64,000 nucleotides of DNA from Haemophilus parainfluenzae (GTDB taxonomy: Bacteria; Pseudomonadota; Gammaproteobacteria; Enterobacterales; Pasteurellaceae): positions 1,612,001 to 1,676,000 of the forward strand of contig NZ_CP127167.1 of assembly GCF_036288925.1 (NCBI RefSeq), given 5' to 3'. Under the pieces are notes generated by a model, which made no database searches, was not told the DNA's origin, and was given only the letters and a program-made list of their open reading frames with translations. This document shows positions 54,842 to 64,000 of the stretch, piece by piece. Within the stretch, counting starts at the first letter, position 1. Each line of letters starts with the position of its first letter. Made by a program: the position numbers and the translations under genes.

Positions 54842-56761
54842 TTAGAATAATGAGTTTATTTGTTTAAATAGATTCTCAAAACGTTCTATTGTTTCTTGAC
54901 TAAAATCACCCTTCGATAAACCTAGTTTGCTTGCAGTCATTGATGGTCTGTAATGATTATATCGAGATTTTCCAATGATTTTATTTATTTGTTGAATTAC
55001 TGGTTTATTAGCATCTATAACTGATGCAGCTATATCGTCATATTCATCAAAAGCTGAATTAAAGAACTTCAAATACTCTTCAATACTAAATAGATCCTCT
55101 AAATCAGCTATATTACCAACATTTCTAGAAAATTCATTGAAGAAAAGTATGCTTTTGTCTTTAATGATCTTCTGCTCAATAAGACTATTGAGCCTTGCCT
55201 TTCCTTTCTGATCAGTAAATGTATCTAATGCACAAACAATATTTAAATTTTGACCTTTTAGCAAAGAAATAAATGATGTAACTTTATCTAATCCACCAAC
55301 GGGAACAATTGTTATATCGTCCCTTATACCTTGTAGACCAGATTCTTCTAATATAGAAGACATCATTGTTAAATAGATTAAATCTGACACTCCTTCAACC
55401 AATAGATTATTTTTATTAATAAAAAGATTTTGAGCTATATCATATCCAAGAGCAGCCTGTAATGGGAATAAAGTATCCGAATCTTTTTCTTCAATGGCAT
55501 CTTTTATTGTTGTCCCATCTTTTGATTCATATACAGTCCTAACTCTTTCTAAACTATTATGTGGAACCATAAATGGTGAGTGTGTTGTGTATATAATTTG
55601 ATATTCTTTAGATAAATCATCTAAAAAATTCAATAGATCAGCTTGTGCTGCAGCATGAAGATTTAGACCTGGCTCATCTAATAATAAGATATATTCATTT
55701 GATTTATCCTCTTGGATTCGGCTGAACCAAACAATGAATGAAAAGAACCAATTGAATCCTTTACTACGGTTAGACAATGGGAGGCTAATATGATGTTTAT
55801 CACTCCAAACTCTAATATTAAGATATTTCTTAATATTATTTGGATAGTTACGATTTTCTTCTTTTTCAATATCAAATTGAACTCTTAGCCCAGTATTATT
55901 TTTCCAATATTTGAAAATATGTTGAGTAATTTCGCTTGATGTTGCTTCAAGCTCAGCTTTAAAATCCTCATAAGTATCTGGATTTGTTAAATCATCTAAA
56001 TCAACATCAGCTAATTCTAATAATGCTTTAGCTGTTTTAGCATCCTGAGTTGTAGATGTACCAATAGTTTCTAAATCTATTTTAGATGGTAATTCGTAAT
56101 ACTCATCAAAATACATAAACTTAGGTATAACTGGGTTAAGGTGTTTTTCCCAAATATGTGCAGCCAACCAATTATCCCAATCTAAGTCTGTAAAATAATT
56201 ATCCTTAATATTATTTAACTATTTAAATAGTTTATATTCCTCAGAGGTTTCTTCAGTGTTTTTATATTCATTAATGGCATTAATAATCTTTTCTTTACTT
56301 GTCAATGTTTTAAGGATTCCTAAATTTTGAGAATTCAATTGGTATATATTGCCAATAAACTCTAGAAATTTACTTATATCAATATCTGGATAAGTGATTT
56401 TTTTATTATTGTTATATTTAGTTGTAATAGAAAACTCCCATTTGCTAACGACCCCATATCCTAAATCTTTTTCAATTTTGCTAATTTCTTCTTGATTTAG
56501 TTGATAAGTGCAAGAAATTGCTTCTCCCACCGCTCCAGATTTGTCATATTTCTTTTTCTCTTTTCTTGGATAATCATGAATTGGATTAAATTTAAAATCA
56601 TCATCATCAGAAAAGTAATTTGTTTTTGCGATCGCTTCTAAAATAGCTGTTTTTCCAGACTCATTCTTTCCTACAATAATTGTAATATCATTATCAATGG
56701 GAAATGATTGGCTTTGGTCATAAGATTTATACTTATGGATAGTGACATTAGTTAGTTTCAT
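54842..56761 (-). pseudogene. OLD-family ATPase/TOPRIM nuclease interrupted by one in-frame TAG
   Basis: Two adjacent ORFs are one 639-codon gene in a single frame, interrupted only by TAG at codon 181 (56221-56219). The N-part starts MKLTNVTIHKYKSYDQSQSF with Walker A GKNESGKT (31-38). The C-part has the signature-like LPLSNRSKGFNWFFSFIVW, Walker B YILLLDEPGLNLHA, and a TOPRIM nuclease (NNLLVEGVSDLIYL; CALDTFTDQKG). Such ABC-ATPase-TOPRIM proteins (P2 OLD-like) often act in phage defence or repair. A TTG 54 nt after the stop could restart translation, but the ATPase would lack its P-loop. The very AT-rich sequence suggests transfer. Confidence 0.85.
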
Positions 56762-57090
56762 ATTTGATCCTATAAATATTAATTAATTATATTAAGTATT
56801 TAATCTAAATAATTTAAATTTGTGTTAAATTGATTTTATTTATTTCATTAAATCTGAAGTATATTAAAATTATCAGTTCGATATTGTTTGATTTATAACC
56901 TTTTAGATACTATCTTAATCGAGTAAGTAAAGCAGATTTTTAATATCTAGATATAGCATCTTGTGTATCACAAAGAAATAATGTTATCTGTAGTGGAAAT
57001 TTTATTAAATGGCATAACTAGATAATACTCTATTTAATGACGAAATTGACCGCACTTTGTCTTTATGAATGTTTAGTAAATAGTAAATGA
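56762..57090. other. 329-bp AT-rich intergenic region
   Basis: No ORF, RNA or terminator recognised. It contains one uptake signal core (complement, about 57050-57059) and presumably the promoter of the OLD-family gene, which I could not place with confidence. Confidence 0.6.
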
Positions 57091-57826
57091 TTATTCAATG
57101 GCATATTCAATGGTCACGACTAAGCGTGCTTTTTTCTCAATCGTGCTTGTGTCGTAGCTACCAGTGTAATCGCTAGAATCATCCGGGTGCTTGAATGTAG
57201 AATGGCCCTTGTGAAGCGGATTTTAATACACCCACTTTTACATTGCTGGTTTTCGTAAACTCTTCAGCTCGAACATGTGCATCTTACGTGGCTTTTGAAA
57301 TTAATTCACGCTTAATTTGTTCAAGATTTTCTAAGTAATAATTAGGATCATCAAAGCTAATGTCTTGGTTGTTGGCAACCAATTGGTGAATATTGGTGAG
57401 CGCTTTTTGTAACATAGTCAGTTCTTTGGTTGAAATTCTGATTGCTCTTGAAGCATCAAAGCCATTATCTCTACTTTTGGTTTCACCTTTTTCATTTTCA
57501 TAATAGTCAGTATGAGTAGAAACATCTAATTCTGTGATTTCTCGATTTTCATCAGCGAAACCTTGAGCTTTAAGGAAACGAACGGCTTCATTCAAGTTTT
57601 TCTGATTCGCTGCCATTGCATCATTATATGTTGAACCCCAACCGCTTACACGAATAACCCATGTTCCTTGTGTTGAGGTGTAATGACTTTCGGCCAAGCC
57701 TTTAACTGAAATAGAGCCGGTCTGGCGTAAATTTTTAAATTGATTACCTAAGATAAACGCTGATGCCATCAATCCAACTGCAAGAATGATGCCAAAAATA
57801 GCGAGATAAGATTTTTTGCTGTTCAT
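57091..57826 (-). pseudogene. SIMPL-domain (DUF541) periplasmic protein gene, doubly disrupted
   Basis: The intact part (57826-57284) encodes a membrane-anchored SIMPL protein: helix KSYLAIFGIILAVGLMASAFILG, then GSISVKGLAESHYTSTQGTWVIRVSGWG and AVRFLKAQGFADENREITELDV. After ELISKAT a TAA replaces an expected Lys codon; the same frame continues DAHVRAEEFTKTSNVKVGVLKSASQGPFYIQ. A one-base shift near 57189-57195 then moves the ending HPDDSSDYTGSYDTSTIEKKARLVVTIEYAIE to another frame, stopping at 57091. So the gene has one nonsense and one frameshift mutation. ATG 57826 is chosen as the usual start. Confidence 0.85.
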
Positions 57827-58068
57827 ATAATGTCTATGATGTGGAATAAATAGAATGCTCATTATAATGTAATTCAGCTTGTTGAGTAAGTTAATTTATT
57901 TGCTATAACACATATAGAAAATAACCCTTAAAATTGACCGCACTTTTACCTTCTTAAATTTAAAAATTAAAACAAATTCTTAATTTACCATTGACTTTTT
58001 GACCTATAGCCCTTACTTTACGGATTGATGTTTCATCAACTTTATTCTTTGTAAAATAAGGAGCTTTT

Positions 58069-58731
58069 ATGCAATCTCGCATTGTGGTTAATTCACAGGA
58101 TGAATCACTACTTAGCACACATAAAGTGCTACGTAATACCTATTTCTTATTGGGATTAACGATGGCATTTTCGGCGGTTGTTGCTTATATTTCGATGAGC
58201 TTAAACTTGCCTTATCCAAATCTTATTATGTTACTTGTAGGTTTTTATGGTTTACTTTTTGTCACAAATCGTTTAGCAAATAGTGCATGGGGAATCTTGG
58301 CTGCATTCGCGTTTACTGGTTTTATGGGCTATACCATTGGGCCAATTTTAAACATGTATGTGGCGAGAGGAATGGAAGATTTAATTATGCTTGCATTCGC
58401 AGGTACAGCAATCGTCTTCTTTGCGTGTTCAGCTTATGTGCTTACTACGAAGAAAGATATGTCTTTCCTTTCTACCGCAATTTTCTCATTATTTATCGTG
58501 TTATTGTTAGGGATTGTGGCAAGCTTCTTCTTCCAAATTCCGGCACTAGCGGTAGGGATCAGTGCATTGTTTGTGGTGTTCTCAACAATGACAATCCTTT
58601 ATGAAACCAGCAATATTATTCACGGTGGCGAAACAAACTACATTCGTGCAACTGTGAATATTTATGTGTCAATTTACAACTTATTCATTAGCTTATTAAG
58701 ATTACTTTCTATCTTCTCAAGCGATGATTAG
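58069..58731 (+). CDS. Bax-inhibitor-1/YccA family inner-membrane protein
   Basis: A 220-aa seven-helix TMBIM protein. [45 protein letters not shown] loop ([20 protein letters not shown]), and the C-terminal [38 protein letters not shown] with the conserved Asp-free sensor region typical of bacterial YccA/YbhL relatives. Related YccA interacts with FtsH; other members act as pH-gated calcium leaks. AAGGAG precedes the ATG. Single gene with terminator. Confidence 0.92.
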   Translation: MQSRIVVNSQDESLLSTHKVLRNTYFLLGLTMAFSAVVAYISMSLNLPYPNLIMLLVGFYGLLFVTNRLANSAWGILAAFAFTGFMGYTIGPILNMYVARGMEDLIMLAFAGTAIVFFACSAYVLTTKKDMSFLSTAIFSLFIVLLLGIVASFFFQIPALAVGISALFVVFSTMTILYETSNIIHGGETNYIRATVNIYVSIYNLFISLLRLLSIFSSDD

Positions 58732-58745
58732 TCAGTATTAAATTT

Positions 58746-58773
58746 AAAGCGCTCCTTATTAGGGGCGTTTTTT
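58746..58773 (+). terminator. terminator after the Bax-inhibitor-1 family gene
   Basis: GCGCTCCT pairs with AGGGGCGT (two wobbles) around TATT, then TTTTTT. Confidence 0.75.
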
Positions 58774-58811
58774 GTTTTGAACTAATTTTCTGAAGAGAAG
58801 TCTTAGCATAC

Positions 58812-58830
58812 AGGTTCGCTTGTCGAGCCT
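58812..58830. promoter_or_regulatory. inverted repeat upstream of the ComEA-like gene
   Basis: AGGTTCG-CTTGT-CGAGCCT, one mismatch in 7+7, 25 bases before the ATG. Not a CRP-S competence box. Possible operator or leader hairpin. Confidence 0.35.
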
Positions 58831-58854
58831 ATTAATAACAAAACAGGAGTTTTT

Positions 58855-59526
58855 ATGAAATCTTTAAAATCACTTTTCACATTAACATCACTTGCATTAG
58901 CCATATCTGGTTCTGCATTGGCAACGAATACATCTGTATTACCAACAAAAGAATCAGTCGTCACTAATTCAAAATCAATGGTTGAAAGTACAAAAGCTGA
59001 CGTGAAAAATGCGGCAAATGATAAGCTTAAATCAATGACTGATAGTGCGAGTTCAACGAAATCAACTGCATTAGATAAAGTTAATGCAGCTAAAGAAAAG
59101 GCAACTTCTGCAAAAGATGCAGTAAAAGAGAAAGCATCTGCTTTAAAAGAAAAAGCGACAGAGAATAATCAACCGTCCATGAAAGACAAAGCCACTGAAA
59201 AATTAAATTCAGTGAAAGATAATGCGAAAGAAAAAGCGTCTGACGCAAAAACAAAATCGGCAGATAAAGTAAAAGAAGTGAAAGAAAAAGCGACTTCAAC
59301 AAAAGACTCAGCTAAAGAGAAAGTGGCTTCTTCTGCTAAAGTAAATATCAATAAAGCAGATGCGGAAACTCTACAAAAACTTTCAGGTATCGGTGAGAAA
59401 AAAGCACAAGCGATTATTGATTACCGTAACAAAGTGGGCAAAATCAAAAGTGCTGCCGAGCTTTCAAATATTGATGGTATAGGTGAAGCTACAATTGAAA
59501 AAATCACCCCATTCTTAAGTTTCTAA
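58855..59526 (+). CDS. ComEA-like helix-hairpin-helix protein with long charged linker
   Basis: A 223-aa exported protein. Signal peptide about 1-23 (GSALA). Residues about 160-223 are a ComEA-type (HhH)2 DNA-binding domain: VNINKADAETLQKLSGIGEKKAQAIIDYRNKVGKIKSAAELSNIDGIGEATIEKITPFL. Between them, about 40-158 is a low-complexity Lys/Ala/Glu/Ser/Thr helix-prone region with repeated KEKA and KDxxKEKA units resembling LEA-type proteins. H. influenzae ComE1 is about 112 aa, so this linker doubles the length. ComEA binds DNA in the periplasm during uptake. Confidence 0.85.
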   Translation: MKSLKSLFTLTSLALAISGSALATNTSVLPTKESVVTNSKSMVESTKADVKNAANDKLKSMTDSASSTKSTALDKVNAAKEKATSAKDAVKEKASALKEKATENNQPSMKDKATEKLNSVKDNAKEKASDAKTKSADKVKEVKEKATSTKDSAKEKVASSAKVNINKADAETLQKLSGIGEKKAQAIIDYRNKVGKIKSAAELSNIDGIGEATIEKITPFLSF

Positions 59527-59545
59527 GAAAACTCAGATAAAACAG

Positions 59546-59570
59546 ACCGCACTTTATGTGCGGTTTTTTT
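59546..59570 (+). terminator. uptake-signal terminator after the ComEA-like gene
   Basis: ACCGCAC-TTTAT-GTGCGGT followed by seven T; the 5' arm with its loop start forms the uptake core complement. Confidence 0.9.
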
Positions 59571-59675
59571 ATTGAAGTAGATCACAAAATTGTAACAAAG
59601 TGTGATTTGATGATTATTTCTTTTTTTATCCTATGTATAATGAGCAGACAACATCATGTAATACAAGGGGTAGAT

Positions 59676-62483
59676 ATGCAGCATTACAGTGCCTTTGATG
59701 AGTGGTTGGCTTCAACCGCTTTAGGTGGTTCTAATCAATCGTATATTGAGGAGTTATACGAACGTTATTTAGAAGATCCATCTTCAGTCGATGAAAGCTG
59801 GCGTGCCACATTTGATGCATTGCCGAAAACAACCGCAGTAGAGCAACCACATTCACCAGTCCGTGATTATTTCCGTCGTTTAGCAAGAGAAAATACAACA
59901 GAAGCCGTGACGGTTATTGATCCAGAAGCCAGTGCAAAATTAGTCAAAGTTCTTCAATTTATCAATGCTTATCGCTTCCGTGGCCATTTAGAAGCGAAAC
60001 TAGACCCAATCAATTATTATCGCTGGAAAGTCTCCACCGTACCTGAGTTGGATTACCGTTATCACGGTTTTACCGAACAGGATCTCAATGAAACCTTCAA
60101 TATTAATCACTATGTCTATCATCGCGATAACATCAAATTAGGTGATTTAGCTGAAATGCTAAAAGAGACCTATTGTAGCTCAATTGGCCTTGAGTTTATG
60201 CATGTTCAGGATATGGAGCAAAAAAGTTGGCTACAAAGCAAATTAGAGAGCCAATTAAATAAACCGCTCTTTACCAAAGAAGAAAAAATTAATTTATTAA
60301 GTGAATTGACCGCTGCAGATGGTTTAGAGCGTTATCTTGGTGCGAAATTCCCGGGGGCAAAACGTTTCTCTTTAGAGGGAAGTGATGCCTTTATTCCATT
60401 GATGAAAGAAATTATTCGCCATGCGAGCAAACAAGGCGTAAAAGATGTGATGTTTGGTATGGCACACCGTGGTCGTTTAAACATGTTAGTAAATGTGCTC
60501 GGTAAGAAACCCGAAGATCTTTTTGACGAGTTTGCGGGTAAACATTCAAGCGAGCGTACAGGTGACGTGAAATACCACCAAGGTTTCTCTTCTGATTTCG
60601 CAGTCGGTGATCGTCGTGTTCATTTAACCCTTGCATTTAACCCTTCACATTTAGAAATTGTTAGCCCAGTAGTTATTGGTGCGGTGCGTTCTCGTCAAAC
60701 GAAAAAGAACGATACAGAGCGTAATCAAGTATTAGCGGTTACTGTTCATGGGGATTCTGCGGTAGCGGGACAAGGTGTGGTACAAGAAACCTTGAATATG
60801 TCTAATGCACGTGGTTATACCGTTGGTGGCACAATCCGTATTGTGATCAATAACCAAATTGGTTTCACCACCTCTAACCCAAATGACACCCGTTCAACAG
60901 AATATTGTACTGATATCGCGAAAATGATTCAGGCTCCGATTATTCATGTAAACGGTGATGATCCTGAAGCGGTCGCTTTTGCTGCGAGAATGGCGGTGGA
61001 ATATCGCAATTTATTCAAACGCGATATTTTCATTGATCTGATTTCTTATCGTCGTCATGGTCATAATGAGGCGGATGAACCATTAGCCACTCAACCAATG
61101 ATGTATAGCATCATTAAAAAACATCCAACGCCACGTAAAGTCTATGCGGATCGTTTAATTGCTGAAGGGGTGATGACTGAAGAAGAAGCCATTGAAATGA
61201 TGAATCTCTATCGTGATGCCTTAGATAATGGCGATCGCGTAGTGAAAGAATGGCGAGAAATGGATACTGCTCAAATGGATTGGTTGCAATATCTCAACTA
61301 TGACTGGACATCCCCTTACGAAAGTAAATTCCCACAAGAACGTTTCCAAACTTTAGCGGAGCGTGTTAGTGAATATCCAGAAACCTTGCGAGCTCATCCT
61401 CGTGTCGAAAAAATCTATGCTGATCGCCGTGAAATGGCAAAAGGCGAGAAATTGCTCGATTGGGGTATGGCGGAAACTATGGCATACGCAACCTTATTAG
61501 ATGAAGGTGCTAATGTTCGTTTATCGGGTGAAGATGCGGGACGTGGTACGTTCTTCCATCGTCATGCGGTTGTGCACAATCAAAATGATGGTACAGGCTA
61601 TGTGCCATTAACGCATTTACATGCCAACCAAGGTCGTTTTGAGGTGTGGGATTCAGTATTATCCGAAGAAGCCGTATTGGCTTTTGAATATGGTTATGCA
61701 ACGACAGATCCAAAAACATTAACCATTTGGGAAGCACAGTTTGGTGACTTCGCAAACGGCGCACAAATCGTGATTGACCAATTTATTAGTTCTGGTGAAC
61801 AAAAATGGGGCAGAATGTGTGGCTTAGTAATGCTATTACCACATGGTTATGAAGGCCAAGGTCCAGAGCACTCATCTGCTCGTTTAGAACGTTATTTACA
61901 ACTTTGTGCTGAACAGAATATGCAAGTGTGTATCCCATCTACACCAGCACAGGTTTACCACATGTTACGTCGTCAAGCGATCCGTAAAATGCGTCGTCCA
62001 TTAATTGGTATTTCACCAAAATCTTTATTACGTCATCCACTTGCCGTGTCAAGTTTAGATGAATTAGTAAATGGCACATTCCAAACAGTCATTGGTGAAA
62101 TTGATAACATCGATCCGAAACAAGTTAAACGCGTAGTCCTATGCTCAGGTAAAGTGTATTACGATCTCTTGGAACAACGTCGAGCGAATAACCAAACAGA
62201 TGTGGCGATTATTCGAATTGAACAGCTTTACCCATATCCACATGAAGATGTGAAGAAAGCATTAGAGCCTTATGCTCATGTGACGGATTATGTATGGTGT
62301 CAAGAAGAGCCATTAAACCAAGGCGCTTGGTATTGTAGTAAGCATAACTTTGATAGCTCGCTTCCAGAGCATGTGAAGTTAAAATATGCAGGTCGTCCTG
62401 CCTCTGCTTCACCAGCGGTAGGTTACATGTCTTTACACACCAAACAGCAAAAACAATTGGTAGAAGACGCGCTGACACTGTAA
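59676..62483 (+). CDS. sucA: 2-oxoglutarate dehydrogenase E1 component
   Basis: Thiamine-dependent decarboxylase of the 2-oxoglutarate dehydrogenase complex. The start is ATG 59676 (MQHYSAFDEWLAST), 5 bases after AAGGGG; the frame extends upstream into the previous terminator and is not used. The 935-aa protein matches E. coli SucA (933). Seen are SYIEELYERYLEDPSSVDESW (E2-binding start), GMAHRGRLN, GDSAVAGQGVVQETLNMS, the TPP motif NGDDPEAVAFAARMAVEYR and GQGPEHSSARLERYLQL. A TATAAT lies at 59635-59640. Confidence 0.97.
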   Translation: MQHYSAFDEWLASTALGGSNQSYIEELYERYLEDPSSVDESWRATFDALPKTTAVEQPHSPVRDYFRRLARENTTEAVTVIDPEASAKLVKVLQFINAYRFRGHLEAKLDPINYYRWKVSTVPELDYRYHGFTEQDLNETFNINHYVYHRDNIKLGDLAEMLKETYCSSIGLEFMHVQDMEQKSWLQSKLESQLNKPLFTKEEKINLLSELTAADGLERYLGAKFPGAKRFSLEGSDAFIPLMKEIIRHASKQGVKDVMFGMAHRGRLNMLVNVLGKKPEDLFDEFAGKHSSERTGDVKYHQGFSSDFAVGDRRVHLTLAFNPSHLEIVSPVVIGAVRSRQTKKNDTERNQVLAVTVHGDSAVAGQGVVQETLNMSNARGYTVGGTIRIVINNQIGFTTSNPNDTRSTEYCTDIAKMIQAPIIHVNGDDPEAVAFAARMAVEYRNLFKRDIFIDLISYRRHGHNEADEPLATQPMMYSIIKKHPTPRKVYADRLIAEGVMTEEEAIEMMNLYRDALDNGDRVVKEWREMDTAQMDWLQYLNYDWTSPYESKFPQERFQTLAERVSEYPETLRAHPRVEKIYADRREMAKGEKLLDWGMAETMAYATLLDEGANVRLSGEDAGRGTFFHRHAVVHNQNDGTGYVPLTHLHANQGRFEVWDSVLSEEAVLAFEYGYATTDPKTLTIWEAQFGDFANGAQIVIDQFISSGEQKWGRMCGLVMLLPHGYEGQGPEHSSARLERYLQLCAEQNMQVCIPSTPAQVYHMLRRQAIRKMRRPLIGISPKSLLRHPLAVSSLDELVNGTFQTVIGEIDNIDPKQVKRVVLCSGKVYYDLLEQRRANNQTDVAIIRIEQLYPYPHEDVKKALEPYAHVTDYVWCQEEPLNQGAWYCSKHNFDSSLPEHVKLKYAGRPASASPAVGYMSLHTKQQKQLVEDALTL

Positions 62484-62540
62484 AAGTGCGGTCAAAATTT
62501 CAGTAATTTTTAAAGAAAGAATAATTTAAAGGAAAATAAA

Positions 62541-63767
62541 ATGACAATCGAAATTCTTGTTCCAGATTTACCGGAATCCGTTGCGGATGCAACTGTTGCA
62601 ACATGGCATAAAAAAGTTGGTGAAGCAGTAAAACGTGACGAAGTATTAGTGGAAATCGAAACAGATAAAGTGGTACTTGAAGTGCCCGCATTAAACGATG
62701 GCGTAGTGGCTGAAATTCTTCAAGAAGAAGGTGCAACGGTAGTAAGTAAACAGCTTTTAGGTAAACTTTCAACCCAACAAGCGGGCGATATTTCAACTGA
62801 AACAGTGAAAGACAATGAGCCAACACCAGCCGATCGTCAAAGAGCCGCCATTGAAAATAGCCATAACAATTCAGCGGATCAAGGTCCAGCTATTCGTCGT
62901 TTATTAGCTGAACACGATTTAGATGCAGAGAAAATTCAAGGCTCAGGTGTGGGTGGTCGTATTACCCGTGAAGATATTGTGCGTGAAGTGGCAAAACGTG
63001 ATGCTCAAAAAGCGAAACAAGATGTGGCGACAGAGCAGAATACTATTAGCACCGTGGCATATAGCTCTCGTTCAGAAAAACGCGTACCGATGACTCGCTT
63101 ACGTAAACGTATTGCGGAACGTTTATTAGAAGCGAAAAATACCACCGCAATGCTCACCACATTCAATGAAGTGGATATGCAGCCGATTATGAAATTACGT
63201 AAAACATACGGCGAGAAATTTGAGAAACAACATGGTGTCCGTTTAGGCTTTATGTCTTTCTACATTAAAGCTGTAGTTGAAGCATTAAAACGTTATCCTG
63301 AAGTGAATGCTTCAATTGACGGTGATGACATTGTGTATCATAACTATTTTGATATTAGCATTGCTGTTTCAACGCCGCGTGGTTTAGTAACACCTGTATT
63401 ACGCAACTGCGATAAACTCAGCATGGCGAATATTGAAAAACAAATTAAAGCACTAGCAGAAAAAGGCCGTGATGGTAAATTAACGGTTGAAGATTTAACA
63501 GGCGGTAACTTCACCATTACCAATGGTGGTGTATTTGGTTCTTTAATGTCTACACCAATTATCAATCCACCACAAAGTGCAATTTTAGGTATGCATGCCA
63601 TCAAAGAACGTCCGGTTGCGGTAGATGGTCAAGTCGTGATTCGCCCAATGATGTATTTGGCATTATCTTATGACCACCGTTTAATTGATGGTCGTGAATC
63701 CGTCGGCTTCTTAGTGGCGATTAGAGACTTATTAGAAGATCCAACTCGTTTATTATTAGAAATCTAA
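62541..63767 (+). CDS. sucB: dihydrolipoamide succinyltransferase (E2)
   Basis: Core of the 2-oxoglutarate dehydrogenase complex. The 408-aa protein has one lipoyl domain with Lys43 in [12 protein letters not shown], a peripheral subunit-binding domain ([33 protein letters not shown], about 115-150) and the catalytic domain ending [16 protein letters not shown] with the active-site His. Follows sucA by 57 bases with an uptake signal between. Confidence 0.97.
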   Translation: MTIEILVPDLPESVADATVATWHKKVGEAVKRDEVLVEIETDKVVLEVPALNDGVVAEILQEEGATVVSKQLLGKLSTQQAGDISTETVKDNEPTPADRQRAAIENSHNNSADQGPAIRRLLAEHDLDAEKIQGSGVGGRITREDIVREVAKRDAQKAKQDVATEQNTISTVAYSSRSEKRVPMTRLRKRIAERLLEAKNTTAMLTTFNEVDMQPIMKLRKTYGEKFEKQHGVRLGFMSFYIKAVVEALKRYPEVNASIDGDDIVYHNYFDISIAVSTPRGLVTPVLRNCDKLSMANIEKQIKALAEKGRDGKLTVEDLTGGNFTITNGGVFGSLMSTPIINPPQSAILGMHAIKERPVAVDGQVVIRPMMYLALSYDHRLIDGRESVGFLVAIRDLLEDPTRLLLEI

Positions 63768-63774
63768 GCACATG

Positions 63775-63807
63775 GGCTTTTCTCTTTTGAGGGGAAAAGC
63801 CTTTTTT
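63775..63807 (+). terminator. terminator after sucAB
   Basis: GGCTTTTC and GAAAAGCC form an 8-bp stem with further pairing inside, followed by TTTTTT. Confidence 0.88.
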
Positions 63808-63868
63808 ACATTGATGTGAATAAAAGGGCGGGAACAATGCCTGCCTTTCTATAGTTAAAATCCGATCT

Positions 63869-64000
63869 TTATTTAGTTATTTTGCGTACTAAGATTGCTA
63901 AGATAAAGGTAATGATGATAACAGGGAAAGTTAGACCTAAATCGGTTTCCCAACCTTTTGTCATAAGGAAACGATAGAGTACGAAGCCGACAAACCAAAC
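63869..64000 (-). CDS. C-terminal part of a small membrane protein (runs off the window)
   Basis: An open minus-strand frame to the window edge reads VWFVGFVLYRFLMTKGWETDLGLTFPVIIITFILAILVRKITK then TAA. Two hydrophobic segments are visible. Too little remains to name a family; convergent with sucB. Confidence 0.7.
   Translation of the reverse strand, partial: VWFVGFVLYRFLMTKGWETDLGLTFPVIIITFILAILVRKITK

Noticed and set aside
59020..59340. Tandem DNA repeat or mobile element inside the ComEA-like gene
   Set aside because: Repetition is at the amino-acid level (Lys/Ala/Glu codons), not an exact DNA repeat, and the reading frame is open throughout.
59556..59675. N-terminal extension of SucA by 40 residues
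   Set aside because: The extension is coded by the upstream terminator and promoter region; ATG 59676 has a good ribosome-binding site and gives the family N-terminus.

Overview
The window is chromosomal DNA of a Pasteurellaceae bacterium, almost certainly Haemophilus (H. parainfluenzae or a close relative). The grounds are an AT-rich genome, dozens of copies of the Hin-type DNA uptake signal AAGTGCGGT (often as inverted pairs doubling as terminators), and gene neighbourhoods I remember from Haemophilus (prfB-dsbC-recJ-mtnN, ettA-zevA-zevB). A GH32 sucrose-6-phosphate hydrolase with fructokinase fits a sucrose-fermenting species such as H. parainfluenzae better than H. influenzae. The species call is inference.

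Layout. 0-5.6 kb: prfB with its programmed frameshift, dsbC, recJ, a DsbA-like protein, mtnN and a frameshifted CHY zinc-finger gene. 5.7-9.9 kb: a three-gene operon in which one polypeptide carries all three parts of an amino-acid ABC importer, followed by an ATC-hydrolase-family protein and an N-carbamoyl-amino-acid hydrolase; together they suggest salvage of 2-aminothiazoline-4-carboxylate to cysteine. 9.9-15.4 kb: cmk, rpsA, ihfB, lapA, lapB, pyrF, yciH. 15.4-27.6 kb: SirB-like protein, ettA, a candidate FNR-activated sRNA resembling FnrS, zevAB, a nitroreductase, a small surface-polysaccharide cluster (YdcF-like, pyruvyltransferase, flippase), and an ABC transporter beside a Fur-box-controlled TonB siderophore receptor.

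27.7-42.7 kb is the centrepiece: a 15-kb element in the 3' end of tRNA-Val(GAC). It has an integrase, AlpA, an Icd-like protein, a replication helicase and a complete HK97-type head and packaging module (capsid, protease, portal, adaptor, connector, HNH, TerS, TerL), but no tail, lysis or classical repressor genes. That is the architecture of a capsid-forming phage-inducible chromosomal island (cf-PICI), which builds its own heads and borrows helper-phage tails. Non-coding structure includes two iteron clusters flanking the integrase, repeated integrase arm-type sites, a promoter motif shared by the head operon and a cargo operon, twin palindromic operators plus a hairpin sequestering the alpA ribosome-binding site, a folded leader upstream of a putative regulator, and a GC-rich candidate cos site.

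42.7-64 kb returns to core genes: tRNA-Val, pyk, dnaB, alr, pgi, a SetA-like MFS protein, sucrose hydrolase and fructokinase, tyrS, sfsA, an OLD-type ATPase/nuclease gene split by one amber codon, a doubly disrupted SIMPL-domain gene, a Bax-inhibitor-1 family protein, a ComEA-like protein with a long charged linker, and sucAB. Between sfsA and tyrS there is a promoter overlapped by a near-perfect Fur box and followed 60 nt later by a terminator, with no ORF: a strong candidate for a short iron-regulated sRNA.
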